Assembly (NCBI GenBank): GCA_937926175.1
Contig: CALANV010000017.1
Coordinates: 1 to 64,000, forward strand
Reading direction: 5' to 3'
DNA length: 64,000 nucleotides
DNA from: an uncultured Rhodospirillales bacterium
GTDB lineage: Bacteria; Pseudomonadota; Alphaproteobacteria; CACIAM-22H2
The first letter of the stretch is position 1. Every line of letters begins with the position of its first letter. The position numbers and the translations under genes are program-made. Shown piece by piece: positions 26,842 through 35,078 of this stretch. Below the pieces are notes generated by a model, which was not told the DNA's origin, did no database searches, and saw only the letters and a list, made by a program, of their open reading frames with translations.

Positions 26842-27569
26842 TCGCGCCTCTGCTCGAACTCGACGGGGTCACCGGCGGTTACGGCGACATCCGAATTCTC
26901 TGGGGTGTCGGTTTATCGGTTGCGCCGGGGGAGATCGTCTGTCTCATCGGCTCGAACGGTGCGGGAAAGACGACCCTGCTCAAGGCGATCTCCGGGCTCG
27001 TCCGCGTTACGTCGGGGACGATCCGTTTCGAAGGGCGGGACCTGTCCGCGGCCACGCCGCGCGACTTCGTGCGGGCCGGCATCATCCATGTTCCCGAAGG
27101 GCGCCGCCTTTTCGCCGGCATGAGCGTGCGGGACAATCTTCTTCTTGGCGCTTTTCAACGGCGTGACGGCCGGGCGGCCATTCGGCGCGATCTCGACCGC
27201 GTTGCGGCGCTGTTTCCGGTTCTTGCCGAGCGTTGGCATCAGGATGCAACGACGCTGTCCGGCGGCGAGCAGCAGATGTGCGCCATCGGACGGGGACTGA
27301 TGGCGGCGCCGAAGCTCTTGATGATCGATGAATTGTCGCTCGGCCTCGCGCCGACGATGGTGGACAAGCTTGTCTCGGCCCTGAGGCAGATCCGGGAGAG
27401 CGGCGTGACGCTGCTCGTCGTCGAGCAGGACGTCTCCGTGGCCCTCTCGTTTGCCGATCGCGGATTCGTGCTCGATCGTGGCCGCGTCGTGCTGGCGGCG
27501 AGCACGGCGGCGCTGTCTCATGATCCGCGGATTCGCACGGCCTATCTCGGGGTTGACGAGGCGGCGTGA
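26838..27569 (+). CDS. Liv-type ABC transporter ATPase, LivF-like (system 1)
   Basis: A 243-residue ABC ATPase with Walker A GSNGAGKTT, signature LSGGEQQMCAIGRGL and Walker B LLMIDELSLGLAP. The PEGRRLFAGMSVRDNLLLGA segment is typical of LivF. Its ATG overlaps the LivG stop. The isomerase-like gene starts 21 bases after its stop and is probably in the same transcript. Confidence 0.91.
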   Translation: MIAPLLELDGVTGGYGDIRILWGVGLSVAPGEIVCLIGSNGAGKTTLLKAISGLVRVTSGTIRFEGRDLSAATPRDFVRAGIIHVPEGRRLFAGMSVRDNLLLGAFQRRDGRAAIRRDLDRVAALFPVLAERWHQDATTLSGGEQQMCAIGRGLMAAPKLLMIDELSLGLAPTMVDKLVSALRQIRESGVTLLVVEQDVSVALSFADRGFVLDRGRVVLAASTAALSHDPRIRTAYLGVDEAA

Positions 27570-27590
27570 CAGTGATGGGGGACAAGCAGG

Positions 27591-28271
27591 ATGCATCAGG
27601 TCGAGTACTACTTCAGCTTCGTGTCGCTCTGGTCCTATATCGGGTCGCGCGCATTCATCGATATCGTCCGCAAGCACCGCGTGAAGGTGATCTACAAGCC
27701 GATTGATCTGCTCGCGGTCTTCGCGGCCGGCGGCGGGCTTCCGGTTGACCGCCGCCCGTTGCAACGGCGTATCTACCGTATCGTCGAGATGAAGCGCTGG
27801 CGCGAGATCCGCGGAATCCGGCTCACGATTTCGCCGAAATACTACCCGGCCGATCCGTCCGTCGGGCACCGGATGCTGCTTGCAGCGCTCGAGGAGGGGC
27901 ACGACGTCACCGAGTTCGTGCATGCCTGCCTGCAGGCCGTCTGGGCCGAAGAGCTCGACATCGAGGATCGCGACACGTTGAGAGCGCTCGCCGATCGCAG
28001 CGGTCTCGATGGCGCACACCTGCTGCGGCGGAGCGGGGAGGCGAAGTTCGTCGCACAGACCGAGGCGCTGACGAAGGAGGCGATCGACCGCCAGCTGTTC
28101 GGGGCACCGTTCTATTTCTATCGCGGCGAGCCGTTCTGGGGGCAGGACCGTCTCGATCTTCTCGAACAGGCCATCGTCAGCGGACGTCCGCCGATCCTGC
28201 CGGAGGATCCACCGCCGGCAGGCGGCCGGTCCGAACTTGCGCGTCGGGCGGCAGTACCGGCTTCGGGGTAA
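27591..28271 (+). CDS. 2-hydroxychromene-2-carboxylate isomerase-like protein (kappa-GST/DsbA fold)
   Basis: A 226-residue thioredoxin-fold protein of the NahD/kappa glutathione-transferase family. The N-terminal VEYYFSFVSLWSYIGSR aligns with the FDFxSPxxY active-site start, and the helical insert and closing AIDRQLFGAPFYFYRGEPFW then GQDRLDLL match family positions. The NahD enzyme isomerises a chromene ring in naphthalene breakdown, but many relatives act on other substrates. Co-location with an ABC importer suggests catabolism of an imported aromatic compound (inference). The ATG at 27591 follows GGGGGACAAGCAGG. Confidence 0.85.
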   Translation: MHQVEYYFSFVSLWSYIGSRAFIDIVRKHRVKVIYKPIDLLAVFAAGGGLPVDRRPLQRRIYRIVEMKRWREIRGIRLTISPKYYPADPSVGHRMLLAALEEGHDVTEFVHACLQAVWAEELDIEDRDTLRALADRSGLDGAHLLRRSGEAKFVAQTEALTKEAIDRQLFGAPFYFYRGEPFWGQDRLDLLEQAIVSGRPPILPEDPPPAGGRSELARRAAVPASG

Positions 28272-28282
28272 ATGATCGAGTT

Positions 28283-28303
28283 GCGACCGGCGACGCCGGT
28301 CGC
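28283..28303. terminator. Hairpin after the isomerase-like gene
   Basis: GCGACCGG (28283-28290) and CCGGTCGC (28296-28303) make a perfect 8-base-pair stem with a 5-base loop, starting 12 bases after the TAA of the isomerase-like gene. No T-run follows. It probably ends the first ABC operon. Confidence 0.45.
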
Positions 28304-28548
28304 CGGCGCCGTCCATCATTCCGTGCAGGCGGGCGGATCGTCCCCGGCGTCGTGAACGACGTTTGTCGTGCAGGCGCCCGTGACGATGCAATCCGACGCC
28401 ATGAAAGCGAAAGCGGTGACGGTCAGCGTGCTGATTGCAATGACCGAGGCGTTCCCGCCGCGGCCCGCTCCGGCGGCTCGACGGCCGGCGCCGTCGGACC
28501 GGGCGCGCGGAAAGCGCCGGCGCAAGGAGCGGGCCGCGGTGCCGCCGG

Positions 28549-29664
28549 TCAACCCCAAACTTCGCGGGCAGTCTCGACGATCAGGCGAAGTTTCGCGAAC
28601 TGTTCGTCGATCGTGAGCGCATTGCCGTCGACAGTCGACGAGAACCCGCATTGCGGCGACAGGCATAGCTGATCGAGCGGGACGAACTTTGCCGCCTGCT
28701 CGATCCGCCGTTTGAGTTCATCCTTGCTCTCGAGCGCGCCTTTCTTGGTCGTCACCAGACCCAGGACGACCATCTTGCCCTTGGGTACGAAGCGCAGCGG
28801 CTCGAATCCGCCCGAGCGGGCGTCGTCGTACTCCAGGAAGAAGCCGTCCACCTTCAGCTCGTTGAAGAGCGCTTCGGCGACGTGGTCGTAGCCGCCCGAT
28901 GCGACCCATGACGAGCGGAAATTGCCGCGGCACATATGCGTACAAATCGTCATGTTGGTGGGCTTCCTGGCCAGCGCCTTGTTGATGAGGCGGATATAGG
29001 TGAGGTGCTGGGTCTCGCCGTCGCCGCCCAGCCGTGTGATGTGCTCGCGCTGTGCCGGATCGTTCAGGTAGGCGAGGCTCGTGTCGTCGAGCTGCAGGTA
29101 CGTGCATCCGAGCTTGTTGAGCGCTTCGATCTCGTCGGCGTAGACCTGGGCCAGATCGTCCCAGAACGCCTCCATGTCAGGATAGACGCTGGCATCGATC
29201 GCCGCACGGCCGCCGCGGTAATGCATCATGCTCGGCGAGGGAATCGTGAGCTTCGGCGTGCCCTTGGTCACGGATTTCAGGAACAGGAAATCGTCGCCGA
29301 AGATGCATTTCTCCAGCTTCAGCTTGTCTGTCACCTTGAGAGCCGCCGGCGTGAACTCGATGACACCCCGCTCGTTGCGGAACTGGATCTTGAGATTGTC
29401 CATCACCTTCGTGACGCCGCCGATCTGATACAGGAAGTCCATGTGCCAGGACCCGCGGCGGAACTCGCCGTCCGTGATGGACTGGAGGCCGATGTCTTCC
29501 TGCACCTTCACGACCTTGCGGATCGCCTCGTCTTCGATGCGTCGGAGTTCGGCCGCGGACAGACGACCCTGTTTGTGGTCTTCGCGAGCCTGCAGGACCT
29601 CCTTGGGCCGGAGCAGGCTTCCGACATGGTCGGCGCGGAACGGTGGCGTTGTGCGACTGGACAT
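28549..29664 (-). CDS. MetE-core-like methyltransferase (cobalamin-independent methionine synthase C-terminal domain family)
   Basis: A 371-residue TIM-barrel protein that matches only the catalytic half of MetE, which is about 750 residues, so it lacks the N-terminal domain. Zinc ligand positions are recognisable: His243 and Cys245 in THMCRGN, Glu278 in FLEYDD and Cys339 in SPQCGFSS. Half-length relatives include thiol alkyltransferases such as the epoxyalkane:coenzyme M enzyme as well as corrinoid-fed methionine synthases. The ATG at 29664 follows GGGAGGAAA. It is oriented against, and placed between, two Liv-type importers. A role in thiol-dependent catabolism is inference. Confidence 0.85.
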   Translation of the reverse strand: MSSRTTPPFRADHVGSLLRPKEVLQAREDHKQGRLSAAELRRIEDEAIRKVVKVQEDIGLQSITDGEFRRGSWHMDFLYQIGGVTKVMDNLKIQFRNERGVIEFTPAALKVTDKLKLEKCIFGDDFLFLKSVTKGTPKLTIPSPSMMHYRGGRAAIDASVYPDMEAFWDDLAQVYADEIEALNKLGCTYLQLDDTSLAYLNDPAQREHITRLGGDGETQHLTYIRLINKALARKPTNMTICTHMCRGNFRSSWVASGGYDHVAEALFNELKVDGFFLEYDDARSGGFEPLRFVPKGKMVVLGLVTTKKGALESKDELKRRIEQAAKFVPLDQLCLSPQCGFSSTVDGNALTIDEQFAKLRLIVETAREVWG

Positions 29665-30169
29665 GGCATTTCCTCCCTGACGTGCGTATGCCGCACGGCC
29701 GCCGCCTGCGACGGCCGTACGGTCGTTGGTTGTTTCTTGGCTTATCTGAACGGAGGAAAGGTCTCGGCGCAATGCCGATCATGCCGGCCGGAACATTCGG
29801 TCTGGAGATGGAAACGGCGCGGACGAGGCGACGGCGGCTGCTCTGCCTGCGCGCAACCGTGGCGATGAGGCACGGCATGCCGCGATGCAAATCCGTCCAT
29901 TGTCCGTACGTACGCGCATCCGGTTCGACGTCGCGGCATGGGGCGGCACGAGTATTTTGAGATCTTTCAGCGTCTGCTAAGAAGCCACGCGCCAGGACGT
30001 GACGGGAAAAGCGAATTGCGCATGTCCGGCCGTGAGGTGCGCGATCGCCTGACCGGCGGGCTCAGGCATGCCGACGGACGGTTGCCCGGCCTTCGCGCCG
30101 GCGGCCATGGTATCGATCGGCGTCCGCGTGGTCTCTTGTCCCGCACGGCGGAAGGGGGAAGTCGTCTTG
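29665..30169. other. 505-base divergent intergenic region
   Basis: It lies between the MetE-core-like gene and the second Liv-type operon. Short frames exist on both strands, but none has a Shine-Dalgarno, a recognisable product or family-like composition. I looked for a SAM or cobalamin riboswitch next to the MetE-like gene and recognised none by eye. It presumably carries the two promoters. Confidence 0.4.
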
Positions 30170-31348
30170 ATGCGTTCGATACGGGTACTTGTTGTGGCCG
30201 CCGCATTCGCCGTCGCTATCGGCGGTGTGGCATCGGCAGAGACAATCAAGGTCGGCGTGATCGGTCCGATGTCGGGGCCGTTCTCGCTCTACGGCCGGAA
30301 TTTCAAGCTCGGAATCGATGCCTATGTTGCGATGCATGGCAAGAAGGCGGGTAGCCACGACGTCGAGTTCATTTATCGCGACTTGGACGGTCCCGATCCT
30401 GCCAAGGCGAAATCGCTCGCCCAAGAGCTCATCGTCAAGGACAAGGTCCAGTACCTGGCCGGCGTCTATTTTACGCCCAACGCGATGGCTGTCGCGCCGC
30501 TGCTGGTGCAGGGCAAGACGCCCTTCATCCTGATGAATGCCGCGACGTCAGCGATCACCGAGAAGAGTCCGTATATCGTTCGCACGTCATTCACGATGTG
30601 GCAGAACACCGTGCCGGCAGCCCGTGTCGCCAGACAAAAGGGCTACAAGAAGGTCGCGATCGCCGTCAGCGATTACGGGCCGGGTATCGATGCCGAGACC
30701 GCATTCAGGCAAACATTCGAGGCCGACGGCGGGACGGTCATCGAGTCGATCCGCATGCCGGTCCGGACGACCGATTTCGGTCCCGTCATGCAGCGCATCC
30801 GCAACGGCGGCGCCGATGCGGTCTTCGCATTCCTCCCCGCCGGTCCACCGACACTCGCTTTTGTCAAGGCATTCATCGACAATGGGCTGAAGGCCGCCGG
30901 CATTCAGCTGCTGACCACCGGCGACGTCACGCCCGAGCCGGATTTGCCGCAGTTCGGCGACGACGGCATCGGCATCATATCGACCTATCATTATTCCCGG
31001 TCGCATGCGTCGCCCGAAAACGAAGCCTTTCTCGCCAAGATCAGGGAAGTGGGCGGCCGGGTCGAGGACGTGACCATGGCGGCCGTCGGGGCTTTCGACG
31101 GCGCGCACGTCATCTACAAGATGATCGAGGCGACCGGCGGCGAGCGGGATCCCGAGAAGGCGGTCGCGGCCGTGAAGGGGTTGTCCTGGATAAGCCCGCG
31201 CGGTCCGGTCTCGATCGATCCCGAGACCCGTCACATCACCCAGAACGTCTACGTTCGAAGCGTGGAAAAGCAGGGATCGACCTATATCAACAAAGAGATC
31301 CTGACCTTCGCCAATCAGCCGGACTACGGCCTGATCAAGGCAAAGTAA
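30170..31348 (+). CDS. Liv-type ABC transporter substrate-binding protein (system 2)
   Basis: A 392-residue periplasmic binding protein. The signal peptide MRSIRVLVVAAAFAVAIGGV ends near ASA, and the mature start is ETIKVGVIGPMSGPFSLYG. Motifs include LAGVYFTPNAMAVAPLL and VGAFDGAHVIYKMIEATGG. The ATG at 30170 follows a GGAAGGGGGAA site with about 10-base spacing. It differs clearly from the system 1 protein, so the two importers probably bind different compounds. Head of the second five-gene operon. Confidence 0.9.
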   Translation: MRSIRVLVVAAAFAVAIGGVASAETIKVGVIGPMSGPFSLYGRNFKLGIDAYVAMHGKKAGSHDVEFIYRDLDGPDPAKAKSLAQELIVKDKVQYLAGVYFTPNAMAVAPLLVQGKTPFILMNAATSAITEKSPYIVRTSFTMWQNTVPAARVARQKGYKKVAIAVSDYGPGIDAETAFRQTFEADGGTVIESIRMPVRTTDFGPVMQRIRNGGADAVFAFLPAGPPTLAFVKAFIDNGLKAAGIQLLTTGDVTPEPDLPQFGDDGIGIISTYHYSRSHASPENEAFLAKIREVGGRVEDVTMAAVGAFDGAHVIYKMIEATGGERDPEKAVAAVKGLSWISPRGPVSIDPETRHITQNVYVRSVEKQGSTYINKEILTFANQPDYGLIKAK

Positions 31349-31457
31349 CCCGAGCGCACGCCAGCCTCGTGGGCCGCCGGGTCGGGCGATTCCAGACCCG
31401 GCGGCGATCATACCGACCGGAAAGAGAACGCCACCCGCGCGCGCAACACGATCGGCC

Positions 31458-32324
31458 ATGAATGTTCTTCTCAGCATCGCCTTCGACGCGCTTGCGTACG
31501 GCATGGTGCTGTTCATCATCTGCATCGGCCTTTCGGTGATGATGGGATTGATGCGCGTCATCAATCTTGCGCACGGTGCCTTCGCCATGATCGGCGGCTA
31601 CATCGCTTCTTACGTTGCCGGGCCGATGGGGTGGGGCTATGTACCGGCGCTGGTCTGCGGCGTCATCGGCGCCGCATTGATCGCGCTGCCGCTCGAACGT
31701 CTGCTCTATCGGCGTGTATACGGCGCGTCCGATCCTCTCGTTCAGGTGCTGATGACGATCGGGCTCACCTTCTGCATCATCGGCGCGACCAACTTCCTGT
31801 TCGGCTCAGCGATGCGGGCGATCCCGCTCCCGGCGCTGATCAGCGGCCCGGTTGATCTCGGCGTGAGGACCGTGCCGGCGCATCGCCTCTTCGTCATCGC
31901 CTGCGGCGTCGTCATTGCCTCCGGGCTGTGGTACCTCATCGAGCGGACGAGCTTCGGCATCCGCCTCCGGGCGACCGTCGACAACACCGGCATGGCGGGC
32001 GCGCTCGGCGTACGTACCGACTGGATCTATACCGCCACTTTTGCGCTCGCGGTCGGACTCGCGGCTTTCGGGGGCGCTGTCGGTGCGGAGATCATGCCGC
32101 TCGATCCCTATTACGCGTTGCGCTACATGGTCACGTTCCTCGTCGTCGTCTCGGTCGGCGGCGCCGGCTCGATCGGCGGCGCACTGGTCGCGGCGCTGCT
32201 GTTGGGCTTCGTCGATACAACCGGCAGGTACCTGGCACCGAACTACGGCGAGTTTTTCTTCTATCTGGCCGTGATTGCGATCGTATTCGTCTTCCCGCAC
32301 GGCCTGCTGCGGAGGGGTGCCTGA
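31458..32324 (+). CDS. Liv-type ABC transporter permease, LivH-like (system 2)
   Basis: A 288-residue permease with an N-terminal MNVLLSIAFDALAYGMVLFI, then LSVMMGLMRVINLAHGAFAM, a LivH signature. VVVSVGGAGSIGGALVAALL marks the C-terminal cytoplasmic coupling region. A 109-base gap separates it from the binding-protein gene, long enough for differential expression, although I see no strong hairpin in it. Confidence 0.9.
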   Translation: MNVLLSIAFDALAYGMVLFIICIGLSVMMGLMRVINLAHGAFAMIGGYIASYVAGPMGWGYVPALVCGVIGAALIALPLERLLYRRVYGASDPLVQVLMTIGLTFCIIGATNFLFGSAMRAIPLPALISGPVDLGVRTVPAHRLFVIACGVVIASGLWYLIERTSFGIRLRATVDNTGMAGALGVRTDWIYTATFALAVGLAAFGGAVGAEIMPLDPYYALRYMVTFLVVVSVGGAGSIGGALVAALLLGFVDTTGRYLAPNYGEFFFYLAVIAIVFVFPHGLLRRGA

Positions 32325-32325
32325 G

Positions 32326-33336
32326 ATGGCACCCATTCCTGGTCGACCGGCCGCCTCGCCCAGGCCCGGATGCCGATCGCGGGGCGTGCCGGGCCGCGAA
32401 CTCGTTGCGCCGACCGTCGTGGCGATCCTCGGCGCTTTGGCCTATCTCGCCTTTCCCGACGATCTCGCCTTCTTCACGCGCATCATTGTGGCCGCCCTGT
32501 TCGTGATGTCGCTCGACCTCGTCGTCGGCTACTGCGGCGTCGCCACACTCGGGCATGCCGTCCTGTACGGCGCCGGCGCCTATGCGGCAGGCATCCTGTG
32601 CGTCGATGGCTTGACCGATCCGCTGCTGCTGATCGCGGCAGGTTCGGTTGCCGGCGTCGTCGCCGGCCTTGTGACCGCGCTCGTCATCTTGCGGGCGCAC
32701 GGGCTGCCGCAACTCGTGCTGTCGATTGCGGTTGTTCAGCTCGCGTACGAGGCCGCAAACAAGGCGCGCGATATCACCGGTGGCAGCGACGGCTTGTCCG
32801 GTATTTCGCCGGGGCCCGTCTTCGGTCTGTTCGAGTTCGACTTGTGGGGGCGTACCGCATATGTCCTGGCGCTGGTCCTGCTCATCGCGACGTTGGTCGT
32901 GCTCCGGCGGGTCGTGCGCTCGCCGTTCGGGCTCCTGTGCCGCGGAATCAAGCAGGATCCGGATCGCATCCGCGCCATCGGCGGCACGATCTACGGCAAT
33001 CTCGTGAAGATGTATGCGCTGTCCGGTGCGGTCGCGGGACTGGCCGGCGGTCTTACGGCGGTGACGACCGGTGTCGTCGGACTCGACAGCGTCAGTTTCG
33101 AATGGTCGGCGGAAGCACTCGTCATGCTGGTGTTGGGCGGTGCCGGGACACTCTACGGCGCGCTCGTCGGCGCGGTGGTCTTCACGGGCTTCGAACACTA
33201 CGTGGCGGCCGTCGATCCGTATCATTGGCTCTTCGTCGTCGGCGCGCTCCTTATTGGCGTCGTCCTCGCGTTGCCGGCTGGCCTGGGCTCGCTTGCCGCG
33301 TGGCTCCGCCGTCTCTTGCCCCAAGGCGCACCATGA
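32326..33336 (+). CDS. Liv-type ABC transporter permease, LivM-like (system 2)
   Basis: A 336-residue permease with a polar proline-rich N-terminus before the first helix. The LivM signature reads FVMSLDLVVGYCGVATLGHA, and the coupling region ALVMLVLGGAGTLYGALVGA. The ATG at 32326 begins one base after the LivH stop and is preceded by GGAGGGG. Its stop overlaps the LivG start. Confidence 0.9.
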   Translation: MAPIPGRPAASPRPGCRSRGVPGRELVAPTVVAILGALAYLAFPDDLAFFTRIIVAALFVMSLDLVVGYCGVATLGHAVLYGAGAYAAGILCVDGLTDPLLLIAAGSVAGVVAGLVTALVILRAHGLPQLVLSIAVVQLAYEAANKARDITGGSDGLSGISPGPVFGLFEFDLWGRTAYVLALVLLIATLVVLRRVVRSPFGLLCRGIKQDPDRIRAIGGTIYGNLVKMYALSGAVAGLAGGLTAVTTGVVGLDSVSFEWSAEALVMLVLGGAGTLYGALVGAVVFTGFEHYVAAVDPYHWLFVVGALLIGVVLALPAGLGSLAAWLRRLLPQGAP

Positions 33337-34133
33337 CCGCCGCGCTCGAGGTTCAGTCCTTGTGCCGGTCCTTCGACGGCATTGTCGTCGCCGACAACAT
33401 TTCGCTCTCGCTCGCCGCCGGCGATCGCGTCGCATTGATCGGGCCGAACGGCGCCGGCAAGACCACCTTCGTCAATCTCGTGACCGGCACGCTCAAGCCG
33501 GATGCCGGCCGGATTCTCCTTGCCGGCGTCGACGTAACGGCGGTTTCGGATGTCGAACGCGTGCGGCGTGGACTCGTTCGTACGTTCCAGATCACACGTC
33601 TTTTCCCCGACATGACGGTGCATGAGCATCTGATGCTCGCGCTGCTGCAGCGCGCGGAAAAGACGGGACGGCTGTTTGCCTCGCTCGATTCGTTCAAGGA
33701 TGCCGGGGCCGAGGCGGACGACCTCATCGCGCAGCTCGGGCTTGCGCCCGTGGCCGATGTAAAGGTCCGTGCGCTCGCTTACGGCCACCAGCGCCTCGTC
33801 GAGATTGCGATCGCCGTTGCCCTCAAGCCGAAGGTTCTTCTCCTCGACGAGCCCGCGGCCGGCATTCCGCATGACGAGGTGCTGCGTATCATCGAAGCAC
33901 TTGAACGGCTGCCGGCCGATCTCGCGATCTTGATGATCGAGCACGACATGGACCTCGTGTTCCGCTTCGCCGAACGCGTCATCGTCCTTGCGGCCGGAAA
34001 GATCGTCTGCCAGGGGACGCCGGAGGAGGTCGGACGCGACCCTGCGGTGCGTGCCGTCTATCTCGGCAGCTACGCGTCGCGTGATCGCGACGCGCTGGGC
34101 CCCGGGCCGACAGTGGGAAGAGGCCGGGCATGA
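33333..34133 (+). CDS. Liv-type ABC transporter ATPase, LivG-like (system 2)
   Basis: A 266-residue ABC ATPase with Walker A GPNGAGKTT, Q-loop FQITRLFPDMTVHEH, the LivG-type signature LAYGHQRLVEIA and Walker B LLLDEPAAGIP. It is a normal LivG in these motifs, unlike its system 1 counterpart. It overlaps both neighbours by 4 bases and should act as one half of the ATPase heterodimer. Confidence 0.92.
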   Translation: MTAALEVQSLCRSFDGIVVADNISLSLAAGDRVALIGPNGAGKTTFVNLVTGTLKPDAGRILLAGVDVTAVSDVERVRRGLVRTFQITRLFPDMTVHEHLMLALLQRAEKTGRLFASLDSFKDAGAEADDLIAQLGLAPVADVKVRALAYGHQRLVEIAIAVALKPKVLLLDEPAAGIPHDEVLRIIEALERLPADLAILMIEHDMDLVFRFAERVIVLAAGKIVCQGTPEEVGRDPAVRAVYLGSYASRDRDALGPGPTVGRGRA

Positions 34134-34849
34134 CTGGTGCCTGCGGTCTCGACGTCGTCGGTCTGACCGCCGGCTACGGCGACACGTGCGTGATCGAAGA
34201 CGTCACGTTCACGGTACCGGCGCGCGGCCGGGTCGGCGTGCTCGGCCGGAACGGCGTCGGCAAGACGACGCTGCTCGCCACGCTCGTCGGTCTGACGCGG
34301 CGCCATGCCGGACGTATTTGGCTCGGCGGAAACGAGATCACGTTGATGCCGACCTCGCGCCGTGCCCGCGCCGGACTCGGCTACGTTCCGCAGACGCGCG
34401 ACGTGTTTCGCTCGCTGACGGTCGAGGAAAACTTGCGCGTCGGTTTGAAGGGGCGTCCCGTCAGCGCGCTCGACGAAGCCTATGCGCTGTTCCCCCGGCT
34501 CTACGAACGGCGCCGGCACTTTGCCTCGCAGCTTTCGGGCGGCGAACAGCAAATGCTCGCGACGGCTCGTGCCATCCTGGGGCAACCGTCGGTGCTGCTG
34601 CTCGACGAACCGCTGGAGGGGCTTGCACCCGTCATCTGCGACGAGTTGATGCGCTCGTTGGACGCGCTTTCGGCCAAGGCCGGGATGACGCTCGTGCTGG
34701 TCGAGCAGCAGATCGAACGTGCCCTCGACTTCGTCGAGACGGTCATGATCCTCGATCGCGGACGTATCGCCTGGTCGGGGGTGGCCGCCGATCTGCGCCG
34801 GCGTGACGACGTCATCGAAACCTATCTCAGCATCCCGCATCGGCACTGA
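34130..34849 (+). CDS. Liv-type ABC transporter ATPase, LivF-like (system 2)
   Basis: A 239-residue ABC ATPase with Walker A GRNGVGKTT, the LivF-like GYVPQTRDVFRSLTVEENL, signature LSGGEQQMLATARAI and Walker B LLLDEPLEGLAP. Last gene of the second importer operon. A 229-base gap without a recognisable gene follows before the MFS gene. Confidence 0.92.
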   Translation: MTGACGLDVVGLTAGYGDTCVIEDVTFTVPARGRVGVLGRNGVGKTTLLATLVGLTRRHAGRIWLGGNEITLMPTSRRARAGLGYVPQTRDVFRSLTVEENLRVGLKGRPVSALDEAYALFPRLYERRRHFASQLSGGEQQMLATARAILGQPSVLLLDEPLEGLAPVICDELMRSLDALSAKAGMTLVLVEQQIERALDFVETVMILDRGRIAWSGVAADLRRRDDVIETYLSIPHRH

Positions 34850-35078
34850 CGCCGGGTGATGCACCAGGCCGAACTCGATCAGGGGGCGCCCGGCTCCGTG
34901 CGTCCTGCCGTGCTGGCAGCACTCACGACAACGCAGTCATGCCCGGCACGGTGGTTGCGGATGCAGGGGGCAAACACCTACAACGGTCTGGCCAGCCGGT
35001 GCTTCGTCTCACGCGATGACGGGGCGGCCGCCGGCGTCCACTGGCCGTGCTTTTTGCCTCTGGGGCTGAACAGGAATC

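Noticed and set aside
28368..28616. An 82-codon rightward frame after the isomerase-like gene
   Set aside because: It runs antisense into the MetE-like gene, lacks a ribosome site and is mostly Arg, Pro and Ala.
29665..30169. A SAM or cobalamin riboswitch upstream of the MetE-like gene
   Set aside because: I could not recognise any conserved core or expression platform. The MetE-like product is not clearly a methionine synthase, so the expectation itself is weak.
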